Positions 17,911 to 27,218 of a DNA stretch of 32,972 bases are shown here, piece by piece. Numbering within the stretch: position 1 is the stretch's first letter; each line of letters starts with the position of its first letter. The stretch comes from Amoeboradix gromovi (lineage: Eukaryota > Sanchytriomycota > Sanchytriomycetes > Sanchytriales > Sanchytriaceae). The stretch covers positions 1 to 32,972 of the forward strand of contig JADGIF010000029.1 in NCBI GenBank assembly GCA_018985225.1, read 5' to 3'. A program made the translations under genes and the position numbers. The notes below the pieces were generated by a model. The model searched no databases, was not told where the DNA came from, and saw only the letters and a program-made list of their open reading frames with translations.

Positions 17911-19971
17911 ATGACTTCCAACGCTACTTCACCTCGAAATAGAGATTCTACAAGAGAATCTACAAGAGATCCCAGTGAGAATCCAAACATGACGCACCAT
18001 CTACTATCAACTCAAAATCCATTTAATACACAGGAAAGCTATTTCGTATCTCCTAACGTAGAAACGTTTGATGATATGACATCGTCTAGTAATCATTCAG
18101 AATCTGATGAGGAACAAATAGACATTGTGGAAAATTGGGTAAATGAATCTACTCACCTTGAATGTTGTCAGAAGAGATGTTTACGAGGGAAAGATAATGA
18201 ACTAACACACTTTAGAATCAACTATTTAAGTTGGACAAGTGAACAAAGAAAATCATGCACGAAAACAATTGTCTACTGCTCTAGAAGAAAGAATCAAAGT
18301 AATCCAACTACTGGACGTGAAGTCCTTCAATACACTTTCTATCCTTTTCAGGAGGTATGTGTTAATGCCATTACAAGATTATTTAGTATTAATCATAAGA
18401 CAGTGAAGAGATGGCTACATAACTTTAAACATGATGGCCTACAATTGAAATCACATGGTAATACACGTAGAGAACCTTCTCATGCATTGTCAAGTATATT
18501 GAAGGAAGATATAGCTGAGTGGCTTACAGCCTTTGCAAATCGAGAAGGTGAACAACGACCAGGTCAGTGGAGAAATAATGGTCAATTGGTAAGAGATACA
18601 AGTACCTACACAGTCATTCCATCTCACTATATGATTCAAGCAATCTACAACCTGTATCTTTCAGATAATCAAGTTAGTGTAAGCTACTCAACCTTTAAAC
18701 GACTCTTTGACCTACAGCCTGTTAAAATCCAAACACCCAAGTCTGATATCTGTGATGAATGTACACAACTCAAATTGAAAATCACTCAATGTGTAGATGA
18801 AATGACATTGACAGAGTTAAATCAAGTACTCTCAACTCATTTGAAAGAAGCAAGATACACTAGAGAAGAGTATCATGTAGACTCAAGACAAGAAGAAGTT
18901 ACACACCTTTCATTTGATTATGCTCAGAATCTATGGTTACCTCATCTTGCTAATCAACCTGCTTCCTTTTACTTCATGTCATTGTTAAATGTATGTGTTT
19001 TTGGAATATTAGATGAAAAAAAGAATGTTCAGATGAATTATATTTACAATGAAGGTCAAGGTAAGAAAGGAAGTAACAATGTCATGTCAATGTTAATTCA
19101 TTATTATTATAAATTAAGACCTGAGAAACGAAGACAAATTGTTTGTCACTGTGACAACTGTACAGGTCAGAATAAAAATAATTGTACCGTCAAGATGTTA
19201 TGTTGGCTAGTTCTTCAAGGACATTCAGAGGATATTCAATTGAAGTTTATGGTACGTGGACATACAAAGTTTGGTCCTGATTCTCATTTTGGTGTGATCA
19301 AGAAAGCTTTTCAATTAAGAGATTGTTATACCCTTGATCATGTTTGTAATACAATCAATGACTCCTCAGAGGAAATGAATCAATGTTATATTTTTCCAAG
19401 TAGAAAGTTTAAAGATTATAGAAGTTCTTTGGATCGTATCTTCAATGACGTGAAGAGCATTACAAGTTATCAATGTTTCTGGTTCAACAAGGATTGGAAA
19501 GGAAAAGTCAAGGTAAGAAAATCTGTGAATGATGAATTTGAGATGATTGATTTACTTAAGATATCATTAGCCTCTTACACTTTTTATCCTCAACAGCTGG
19601 AAGTTCCTGGACTTAAGATGATTAAGAAGGAAGGATTGTATACAAAAGTACGTCCATTTATTCCTGAAGCATTTAAAGATATTTTATGTCCTAGACCTAC
19701 TGTTGTTCAAAATGAAGATGAAGTTGAGTTAGAAGTAACTGAAAGAGTGGAAGATGAAAGCAATACTGTTGTAGATGTAGGTGTAGATCCAAATGTAAAT
19801 CTTAAGAAACGTAGAATAACTAATGCGGATGAAATTCGAAAGCTGACAAGTGTGTTCAGTATAAATCCAAATCCAGATAAACAAGTATTGGAAACTCTAG
19901 CAGTTGATCTTGGATGGGACATTCAACGTGTTAGTTTTTGGTTTGGAAACAAGAGAAAGAGAACAAAATGA
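17911..19971 (+). CDS. DUF7869-like transposase with a C-terminal homeodomain
   Basis: 686 aa, one intact frame. An acidic N-terminus leads to a Cys-rich and helix-turn-helix-like region (CCQKRC, NHKTVKRWLHNF). Next come TPKSDICDEC and an RNase-H-like core with THLSFDYAQ (Asp336), CHCDNCTGQNKNN (Asp415) and RGHTKFGPDSHFG (His451, Asp457). These are the conserved motifs of the DUF7869-type proteins found in transposons of fungi, oomycetes and animals. The last 55 residues (from KKRRITNADEIRKL, about 632, to FWFGNKRKRTK) form a homeodomain with the helix-3 Trp-Phe-x-Asn-x-Arg core. It probably catalyses transposition and binds DNA through the homeodomain. It stands 130 bp left of a terminal inverted repeat but is not itself clearly flanked by a pair. 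It is intact, unlike its relative at 22214. Confidence 0.85.
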   Translation: MTSNATSPRNRDSTRESTRDPSENPNMTHHLLSTQNPFNTQESYFVSPNVETFDDMTSSSNHSESDEEQIDIVENWVNESTHLECCQKRCLRGKDNELTHFRINYLSWTSEQRKSCTKTIVYCSRRKNQSNPTTGREVLQYTFYPFQEVCVNAITRLFSINHKTVKRWLHNFKHDGLQLKSHGNTRREPSHALSSILKEDIAEWLTAFANREGEQRPGQWRNNGQLVRDTSTYTVIPSHYMIQAIYNLYLSDNQVSVSYSTFKRLFDLQPVKIQTPKSDICDECTQLKLKITQCVDEMTLTELNQVLSTHLKEARYTREEYHVDSRQEEVTHLSFDYAQNLWLPHLANQPASFYFMSLLNVCVFGILDEKKNVQMNYIYNEGQGKKGSNNVMSMLIHYYYKLRPEKRRQIVCHCDNCTGQNKNNCTVKMLCWLVLQGHSEDIQLKFMVRGHTKFGPDSHFGVIKKAFQLRDCYTLDHVCNTINDSSEEMNQCYIFPSRKFKDYRSSLDRIFNDVKSITSYQCFWFNKDWKGKVKVRKSVNDEFEMIDLLKISLASYTFYPQQLEVPGLKMIKKEGLYTKVRPFIPEAFKDILCPRPTVVQNEDEVELEVTERVEDESNTVVDVGVDPNVNLKKRRITNADEIRKLTSVFSINPNPDKQVLETLAVDLGWDIQRVSFWFGNKRKRTK

Positions 19972-20100
19972 GTAAATGACTTTTGTAGTTGGACATTTAA
20001 CTTTTTTAAATAGATTTAACAATTATTTATACTATATCAGAGTTTTAAAGCAAATTGAAACTATTGTTTGGTAAAAACTAGGTTGTGGAAAGTTTTCATT

Positions 20101-20127
20101 TGGGACACCAAATGTAAAAACTAGACT
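20101..20127 (+). repeat. Left terminal inverted repeat of element B
   Basis: Starts TGGGACACCAAATGTAAAAA. A second, degenerate subterminal copy (CAAATATAAAAACCAGACTA) follows at about 20180-20199. Confidence 0.85.
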
Positions 20128-20422
20128 AAGCCGAAAATTTCCGTTTTGAGATATTTCAATTTGAAATTTGTATTGTAATTCAAATATAAAAACCAGACTA
20201 AATAATTTTCAACCAATTAAGTAATTTTTCAGAAATTTCTACAAATAGCTAACGTTATAATTCTTTGATCCAATTAAGATAAACAAAATTATTACTATTA
20301 TTAAATAATATCTTAATTAAACAATGGGTATGTAAATTGATTTAAGAGTCTTTCATGGTGTTACTTTGATTGGGTAAGAGTTAATTTTTTAAAGGGTTTA
20401 AAACATTGGAAATGAAAAATCA

Positions 20423-22177
20423 ATGAAAGTTGAAAATTCTTCTGAGAATACTTTTGAAGATATGATGAAGCAGATTACAAGTTCATCTGCATGGAAATAT
20501 TTAAAGGGGGTCGAGTTTAAAGATATCCAGTTCAGGGATCTTTCCTATAAATTCCCTTTGATGAATTGGGAGAATAAACTAAAAGAAAAAGAATGGAATG
20601 AATTAAAGCCGTTGTTGGAGATGAAATATGCTTGGCTATCATTGGTTGACAACAAGAAAATCATCAAAAACAACTTTCGTTCTGAGATTACCGAATTCCC
20701 TGTCAATATAACCAAGCAAATAGTTGCAGTATTTACAAATATCATGCATATTCACAAAGTGGATCCGATCAACAAGTGCGTATATCTAACAGAATTACGA
20801 TATTGCAAAGATCAAGGTTTTATTTTGAAAAAGAATAAAATTGAATGTATCAATTCACTTGAATGTGATTGTAGTGAATTTAGCACCACAAGACGTGCTA
20901 TTAATGGTGTTAAAAGATTCAAGAATAATAGCTTTTGTAGGCATGTGTTTTTTATAAGCCATTTTTGTTTGGGTAAACCACAACATGAGTTTACTATGGA
21001 CACATGTTTTGATTTACAGGTCCCATATGCAAATAATTTATTTCAAGTAGAAGGTCATAGTGTTATGCAAAGAAAAGATGTAATTGATACACCTGATAAA
21101 TTTGAGATTTGTGGTAGTTGTTTTAATAGTGTCATAAAAGATCACGAGTATTCAGGTGATATATGCTTTAGATGTAATTCCCATCCTATTCGTATTCTAA
21201 ATCATTATATTTCTAAATTAGAATTCAACAAATTTCCTCGTGATCTAGTAGAGTCTTGTCAATTTAATGATAATAAATGGAAGAAATGGTTAAAAATGCA
21301 TGATGATATTGAGCAGTATTTATATGGTGGTAATTTGGTCTTGTCTTTCCTGGATGAGATGTTATCCAGTGACTCAACATGGTCCGATGTATTTAATTTA
21401 TTCAAGGGTTATTCAAAGTTATATGAATGTTGTGTACTATTTCATGGTACAACAGATAATTTAAAAAAGGATGTATTGTTGGCTTATAAATCTATCCGAT
21501 GTGCATTTACTTCAACTGATGTTATATCCAACTTAAAAGTGTTTGACGATAGTTTAGCTTTGCAGTTTAAAAATAATTGTCTGCTATCTTTTACTCAATC
21601 AAATGTGTCTGGGGATGATAATAAGATATTTATTTCATGGAATAAGAATCAACAAGAATTACAACTTGATACATTAACAAATGAAAATGAAATATTAATG
21701 CATCATGGCACAAGTAGAGGTTATTGTTTAACTTGGATTGAAGCTTGTACATGGGATTTAAAATCCTTATTCTGAAGGCCAAGATTTTAATACTACGAAT
21801 CAATCAGCATTTTACTTGCAAACAGATTTTGATTCTGCCAAGATGAGGGCTGACGCTGCTGTAAAGTTTAAAGGGAAAATGACATGTGTAATGGTATATG
21901 CAGCTAAAGTATCATATAATATGTCTAAGAATTACACAAAGTTGAAAGGAAAGGATTGGAAAGATGCGGTCATAGGCTTTCGAAACGACAAGAACCCAAA
22001 GAATTAGGATATAAGCATTGTATTGAAGGACCTATGGTTACCAATTCAAAAGGTGTTGGCAAAGGGGAGATTCCAAATGGAGGAGGTAGGGGTGATAATG
22101 TTCAAATATGTATTAAAAACCAGAACTTTTTCAAGGATAATTTTCGCTTTCTAGGGCTTGCATTATATGGGGCTTAA
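20423..22177 (+). pseudogene. SWIM zinc-finger protein with ADP-ribosyltransferase-like domain, disrupted
   Basis: The first frame (20423-21775) gives 450 aa. It holds a SWIM zinc finger with Cys148-x-Cys150-x21-Cys172-x-His174, then a possible zinc ribbon (CGSC...CFRC) at about 233-255, then a C-terminal region with LFHGTTDN and HHGTSRGY. The frame breaks near 21770. The next frame (about 21778-22007) continues with QSAFYLQTDFDSA, the second strand of the ADP-ribosyltransferase fold in DUF3990/PARP-like families. A second break near 21990 returns to the original frame, which runs to GLALYGA at 22177. Two breaks imply decay. The first could instead be a 31-nt GT-AG intron (21746-21776), but the second has no such explanation. 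It is cargo of element B. ADP-ribosylation of nucleic acid or protein is possible only if an intact copy exists elsewhere. Confidence 0.6.
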
Positions 22178-22213
22178 ATTATATGAATAAATCTATTTAC
22201 TTGCTATATTCAC

Positions 22214-23285
22214 TCATTCACCATAAATAGCATGAAATTCCTCAGGGATATATCTGAGTGCACGACCAATGTCTCGTTTCTTCCTCTCAGACAATGCCGT
22301 TGGAATTAATGATTCAGGTGTAAATAAATAGTCATTTTGACTCAAGTCCTCTTCAATAATAGTATCAAATTCCACAAACATCGGATCGTTGACTTGTTTC
22401 TTACAAAAAACAACACCTGGGTGTTCAGCCTTGAATAAAAAGACGTGATATTTTGCAATGCTTGAAACATCATTGAATACAAGATCTAATTTAGATCGAT
22501 AATCTTTGAATATATGACTTGGAAATATCTTGCATTCATTGGTGACTGAAGACGATTCTATAATTGATTTCACTTGATCCAAATGAAATACATTTTCTCT
22601 TGCATATTTCTTTTTAATGTGACCAAATCCACTATCAGGACTAAATTTAGTATGTCCTTTTATCATAAATTTAAATTCAATCGTATTGCATTTTCCAAGT
22701 AAACACATCCATGACATCAATTTAATAATGGTGTTGTTTTTATTTTGACCAACACAATTATCTGCATGCAATATCAAGTTCACTCGTTGTTCTTTTGGGA
22801 GGCAATAGGCATAATCTAGTAGTAACGTGGCCACATTATTATTTGCCTTTCTGCCTTGGTCTTCTCTGTAAATGTGATTCACTTGTTTGTGATGGGTTTC
22901 ATTGCGTATTCCAAATAAATTAACGTTTAATAAAGAAAGAAAGTACAAGTCACTTGGTTGATCGTGTAATTGTGGTCAACTTAAATTTTGGCTGTAATCA
23001 AATGACAAGTGTGTAAATCCTTGTCTACTGTGATCGCGGTTGTAATCGAGTCTTGCTAATTTGGCTTGTCGTAAATGTAATTGAAAGGCCGTGGTCAATT
23101 CCAAAGTAGCACTTTCTGATAAATCTATTGTATTAAGTTGTTCGCGAAAGACAGTTCAAGTGTCGCAGACATCCGTTTTTCCTGATTTTATTTTAATATT
23201 GCCACATAATTTAAAATACTTGCGAAATGTTTCTATATTGATATTCAATGTAGTGGTGTCACAGATGTACATACCATGTCGACAA
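22214..23285 (-). pseudogene. DUF7869-like transposase, decayed and 5'-truncated
   Basis: The open part (22214-22948) begins at a TTG and holds HADNCVGQNKNN and IKGHTKFSPDSGFGHIKKK, the second and third catalytic motifs. Upstream in the same frame the homology continues through THLSFDYSQNL and KSGKTDVCDT, but it is cut by TGA at 22976-22978 (just after the first catalytic Asp) and by TGA at 23156-23158 (at a conserved Cys in the CDxC motif). Homology to the transposase at 17911 fades near 23285, so the N-terminal third is missing. Its C-terminus (FHAIYGE) ends without the homeodomain seen in the neighbour. Confidence 0.8.
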
Positions 23286-23313
23286 TTCATCAAACATTGA
23301 TGTTAATGGTCTG

Positions 23314-23544
23314 TTGAATATATCTTGTGATATTAGAGGTGATAATAATGATGAAAAACGACAACATTTATATGAATGGTTCAATAGAAATTTTCCACCA
23401 GCAATTATCAATGGATTAAGGGTCATGTTACTTGTAAATTTTAATTATGCTCGATTTGGGAGGTTGATCCTTGGATTTATTTCATCACATGCTAATGCTG
23501 GAAATCACCGATATATTAGTACAACATTTAGACTATACGGTTAG
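23314..23544 (+). CDS. Unknown 76-codon frame near the right end of element B
   Basis: Open from further upstream (about 23260) without an ATG, ending FISSHANAGNHRYISTTFRLYG. It looks like the 3' part of a longer coding region, but I do not recognise it. It abuts the point where transposase homology on the other strand ends, so it may be a fragment left by an internal rearrangement. Confidence 0.25.
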   Translation: MNISCDIRGDNNDEKRQHLYEWFNRNFPPAIINGLRVMLLVNFNYARFGRLILGFISSHANAGNHRYISTTFRLYG

Positions 23545-23729
23545 TCTAATATTCATACTTGAATAAATATTATAAATAAAATCATTGGTTCATTTATTTA
23601 GTCTATTTTTCATATTCGAATCAAGATTTAAAAGTCATTTCATTGGTCAAATGTATTTAGTCTAGTTATTACATTTGATTAACACGATTATCTTTAAAGT
23701 GACGTAACTAAGTGAATAATGGCTACATT

Positions 23730-23812
23730 GACTCGAAATTATGATTTTTGAAAAGATCATGTTCTAGAGATTCTGAAAAGTCTATTGTTTAAATTTCTTA
23801 TAATTTCGAGTC
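23730..23812. repeat. 13-bp perfect inverted repeat beside the right end of element B
   Basis: GACTCGAAATTAT at 23730-23742 and its exact reverse complement at 23800-23812, 57 bp apart, the second arm touching the terminal repeat. It can form a stem-loop. I found no counterpart at the left end. Confidence 0.6.
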
Positions 23813-23839
23813 AGTCTAGTTTTTATATTTGGTGTCCCA
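23813..23839 (-). repeat. Right terminal inverted repeat of element B
   Basis: Ends ...ATATTTGGTGTCCCA, the inverted partner of 20101-20127. Degenerate subterminal copies, each beginning TTAGTCTA, lie near 23542, 23598 and 23658. Confidence 0.85.
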
Positions 23840-24680
23840 TATAGTCTTGGTAAACTTTCAAACTTTGTATAATTGTGCAGTTTCAATTGCGGCATATTTT
23901 CAGACCCCTCGCAGCATGACTTTGCATAAAAAAGCAGAATTATCAGATAGAATTTAATTTGGTAATTCTTTAGAATAAGTACTAGTTTCAGCTTCTATAG
24001 TAAAGTCTTCAAACTGCTAAAAAGTCATCTAGTTTCAGTATTCCTGACGCAATTTAACACTGATAGTAAGCTTGAAACAAATCTTTTGATGTTTTTGAGA
24101 GTCGATGTCAGTGCAAGAAAATATTTACGAGGTACATAGGTCTTGGTAGATGATGTTCTGCATGTGTTTTTACACTTAAGATGACAGCTCTCAATTGCAC
24201 TTGAATAAACTAATTATTATGATTGCACGAAATAAAATGCTCCAACATGGTCTCTTTCCAGAGTTTCCCGCTAGGAAAAACGATACTCAATTTTTTATCG
24301 ATTGCAAAAGGCTCCAAACCGATAACTCAATTATGTCATTTCTAAAGAAATCATTAATTCAGGCAAAACATACTCTTCCACACTAAAAACTCGTACAAAG
24401 GTACAGCTTTCATGACGATTCAAAGAAATAATAAGATTAAGAGAGAAATGAGCCACGGGCTTTGTAATCATGATAGTTTCGCTACTGTTGCTATCACGGC
24501 GATTATATCAAATAAGCGCGTTTCCATTAACACTATGGAGCTCGCATAAAATAATTTTTCCGGTCATGTTTGGTGCCATTTCGGCATACCTGGGTTTAAT
24601 TCAACAGTATTATCTGGGCTCATTGAGTAAATTCATCTGGCACCTTGTGTGTCAGGCAAACGAAAAATTAAATTTGAAAC
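23840..24680. other. Intergenic region upstream of the CaMK-like kinase
   Basis: 841 bp with no supported gene. Two short frames (24195-24386 and 24470-24730) show no family signature, and the second overlaps the kinase start out of frame. The kinase promoter must lie here; no clear TATA box was assigned. Confidence 0.45.
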
Positions 24681-25640
24681 ATGGCAAATCTTGCACCATG
24701 TCCCTACAAATTGGGAAAAGAATTGGGTGAAGGAAGTTATGCGATAGTTAAAGAAACGTGTCATATGCCAACAGGAAAGAAGTATGCTGCTAAAATATTT
24801 AATAAGAAGTTAATAAAAAACAAGCAACATGTGGTATTAAATGAGATAAATATACTGAAAGAACTTTCAGACTGCCCAGATTGCATTTTAAAGCTAGTAG
24901 ATTATTTTGAGAGCTTGAATAACCTTTATGTAATTATGGAATTGGCTAGTGAGGATTTATTTGATAAAATGCTAAGAGGTGTAACTGAGACGGATACCAT
25001 AATAACAATCAAGAGGGTCTTAAGTGCATTAGAATTTCTTCACTCACACAACATAACACATAGAGATTTGAAGCCAGAAAACATTTTGTTGCGACAATAT
25101 GATAATGTGAATACTGCAATGGTGGGCGACTTTGGACTAGCAAAGTTGATTTCTGTGGATGGAAATATGCGAACTTTATGTGGAACTCCTGGCTATATGT
25201 CACCAGAAGTATTGAATAAAGCGGAATACACAAATGCAGTCGATGTGTGGTCTGTAGGTTGCATAGCATTTTTTATGCTAACAGGTAGCCCACCGTTTGA
25301 AAAGCCAAGTACTCTGGAAGAACTAAAAGCTATACTAAATGTAGATGTAAATATTCCTCAGAATCTGACCGTAGAATCTCAAGACTTTATTAAAAACTGT
25401 TTAAAAAGAGACCCCAGACATCGATTCACAGTATTGCAATGTCAAGCTCATTATTGGATTAATGGTAAGTCTGCAAACATGCAGATAATAACAGGGCAGT
25501 CTAGAATGAGATGGAAGAAGGCAATCGATGCTGTTCAATTTATACGTTTTATTAACAAAAAGGCAGAAGGGAACAAGATATTGTTAGATGTACCAGCTCC
25601 CGTTAAAGAGGAACTGATAGAAATGGTAGTAAACGAATAA
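24681..25640 (+). CDS. Calcium/calmodulin-dependent protein kinase-like (CaMK1 group)
   Basis: 319 aa, intronless Ser/Thr kinase. All core motifs are present: glycine loop GEGSYAIV (16-23), Lys38 in YAAKIF, Glu55, HRDLKPEN (127-134), DFG (150-152) and the SPE motif. Thr165 in RTLCGTPGY matches the activation-loop site phosphorylated by CaM-kinase kinase. After the catalytic domain, RMRWKKAIDAVQFIRFI (about 275-291) is a basic amphipathic helix typical of the autoinhibitory and calmodulin-binding segment. It is predicted to be a cytosolic calcium-responsive kinase, as in fungal Cmk proteins. The start ATG is the first in frame and gives a normal N-terminus. AATAAA (25636-25641) overlaps the TAA stop. 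Confidence 0.93.
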   Translation: MANLAPCPYKLGKELGEGSYAIVKETCHMPTGKKYAAKIFNKKLIKNKQHVVLNEINILKELSDCPDCILKLVDYFESLNNLYVIMELASEDLFDKMLRGVTETDTIITIKRVLSALEFLHSHNITHRDLKPENILLRQYDNVNTAMVGDFGLAKLISVDGNMRTLCGTPGYMSPEVLNKAEYTNAVDVWSVGCIAFFMLTGSPPFEKPSTLEELKAILNVDVNIPQNLTVESQDFIKNCLKRDPRHRFTVLQCQAHYWINGKSANMQIITGQSRMRWKKAIDAVQFIRFINKKAEGNKILLDVPAPVKEELIEMVVNE

Positions 25641-26135
25641 ATAGTTTATGTTTTGAAGTGGTATTTGACCGTGAACAAATAGTCATCGGTTCTGCTTGAA
25701 TGAAAAATGAAGCACTTTTCTAGAAGTAATATCAGACGCCTCTAATTGCAAAGGAGAGATTATTGTATCGTTAAAAAGGCGCTCAATATTTGCCTAGTAT
25801 TTCCGCATCTCTCTCAATAGAGATCATTTTGTCTGCGAGAGTCCCGTTCAGTTAATAAAAAGAAGATATTAAACATCAAGTCAAAAAATTATCTCATAAC
25901 TTCTCAGGTGCCAGAATTAAGGACATCGAGAACGTTAATCCGAATGTTGATAGTGGCTATGCTGCGACAAGGGGGATACGCGTTAAGCCTTTCCGCTAAA
26001 GGTAATATTTTCTTCAGAATTTCGAGATTTCAATTAGGCAGCAACCTTGAATTCATCGATGCAATACCGTAAATAGCTGGAACATTCCGATCTGCGCAAA
26101 ACTCCTTCAGAAGGCTTAAAAAGTGGCTCAAGATA
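25641..26135. other. Intergenic region between the kinase and the LRR gene
   Basis: 495 bp, no gene recognised. A TTAAAAAG run at about 26116-26123 is the only TATA-like string close to the LRR start. Confidence 0.4.
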
Positions 26136-27218
26136 ATGTTTCTCACTTTGATGTCTGTATACTCCGTGATAAGTGATTGTGCAGACGTAATAAACTTAGC
26201 TAGAGGCTTGAACTTTCAAATGCACGATCCGGATTATTTTGCCGCTATTCAAAATAATTGTTGTGAACTAGTTTACTGTACGGAGACTCATGTGAACATA
26301 ATAGAATGGGATTTATCAGGTATGTTTACTCGTATAAATGGAACCGTAAACGCCTCAGCGATTCCTTATTACGTCGAAAGATTAAGTTTAGCTGGTAATG
26401 AAATTCATGGTGGTATTCCGCAAATTTCTTCTCCTTTCATGCAAATGCTGGAATTGTCAAACAACAACTTCAATGGGACTCTTCCAAGTCTGCCACCAAA
26501 CATTCAAATTTATGCTGTTTCTCAAAACAATCTACATGGCGATGTTCCTTATTTGCCACCTAGCTTAGCCGATTTCTATCTGGGATTTTTCCCATATGAG
26601 GGATGGCAGTATCATACCCAGAACCGCTTTACTGGCGTCGTTAGGCTAAACGCACCAATTGCGCTTAACTTGATCGGCAATTGGATTACTGATGTTATTA
26701 TCGATGATCCCAGCAGATTGGAGAAGGGCCTGTGTGATTTATCAAATAACCCGCTTTTGAACAATCCAAACGTTGCAAAGCTAACAAATTGCATAATGAA
26801 AGATTTGTATGATAGCAGACTGCTTTCTAACACAGTGATTGCTTTGAGCACCACAAACGAACTCAAAGCTGGAACAACTGACCCTTTAGTACAAACCAAA
26901 ATCACCACTGACAATCCAGTAGCGACATTCAGGAAGAGATTGAGTAACTCAGCAACGAGAGATCTTCAAATGTCTACCACAACTGCCGCAACGAACTCTG
27001 TCAAAACCGAGAAAGTCTCAATGCCAACTGCCTTCAGAGATGTCAGATCCACAATTCGTCTGGACTTTACCAGCTACTCAGTGACTCAGTATATATTTGC
27101 GGTGCTCAAGATTGTGGTTGATATAGCATTGTCATATTACACGCTCTTGACTGCTCCATTTAAGAGAGAATGGGAGAACAGAAACACTTCAAAGGTGTCC
27201 ACCAAGTCATTTCTTTGA
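26136..27218 (+). CDS. LRR secreted or membrane-anchored protein
   Basis: 360 aa. The hydrophobic start MFLTLMSVYSVISDC suggests a signal peptide. Residues about 30-155 contain a Cys-paired cap (NNCCELVYC) and leucine-rich repeats of the Leu-x-Leu-x-x-Asn-x-Phe-x-Gly-x-Leu-Pro type (LELSNNNFNGTLPSLP). The stretch LNLIGNWITDVIIDDPS and CDLSNNPLLNNPN recurs in the partial gene at 29428. A Ser/Thr-rich segment (about 230-300) leads to a hydrophobic stretch (about 315-345) that could anchor it in the membrane. Cell-surface recognition or adhesion is plausible; the ligand is unknown. AATAAA follows the stop at about 27238. Confidence 0.75.
   Translation: MFLTLMSVYSVISDCADVINLARGLNFQMHDPDYFAAIQNNCCELVYCTETHVNIIEWDLSGMFTRINGTVNASAIPYYVERLSLAGNEIHGGIPQISSPFMQMLELSNNNFNGTLPSLPPNIQIYAVSQNNLHGDVPYLPPSLADFYLGFFPYEGWQYHTQNRFTGVVRLNAPIALNLIGNWITDVIIDDPSRLEKGLCDLSNNPLLNNPNVAKLTNCIMKDLYDSRLLSNTVIALSTTNELKAGTTDPLVQTKITTDNPVATFRKRLSNSATRDLQMSTTTAATNSVKTEKVSMPTAFRDVRSTIRLDFTSYSVTQYIFAVLKIVVDIALSYYTLLTAPFKREWENRNTSKVSTKSFL

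Larger units (their letters stand above)
20101..23839. mobile_element. 3.7-kb terminal-inverted-repeat element (element B)
   Basis: Bounded by 27-bp inverted repeats at 20101-20127 and 23813-23839 that match at 26 of 27 positions. It carries, on the plus strand, a disrupted SWIM/ADP-ribosyltransferase-like gene; on the minus strand, a DUF7869-like transposase with two in-frame stops; and a third short unknown frame. Further copies of the TTAGTCTA...ATATTTG motif lie just inside both ends. No clear target duplication was found (flanks catt and tatag). Both genes are damaged, so the copy is now likely non-autonomous. The intact transposase next door at 17911 could act on it in trans; this is inference. 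Confidence 0.75.

Noticed and set aside
21746-21776. 31-nt intron as the full explanation of the SWIM/ART gene disruption
   Set aside because: It starts GTAC rather than GTAA, and a second break near 21990 has no intron solution, so decay is preferred. It is kept as a possibility in the finding.
24470-24730. 86-codon frame upstream of and overlapping the kinase start
   Set aside because: Out of frame with the kinase, with no family signature, and it overlaps the clear kinase N-terminus.
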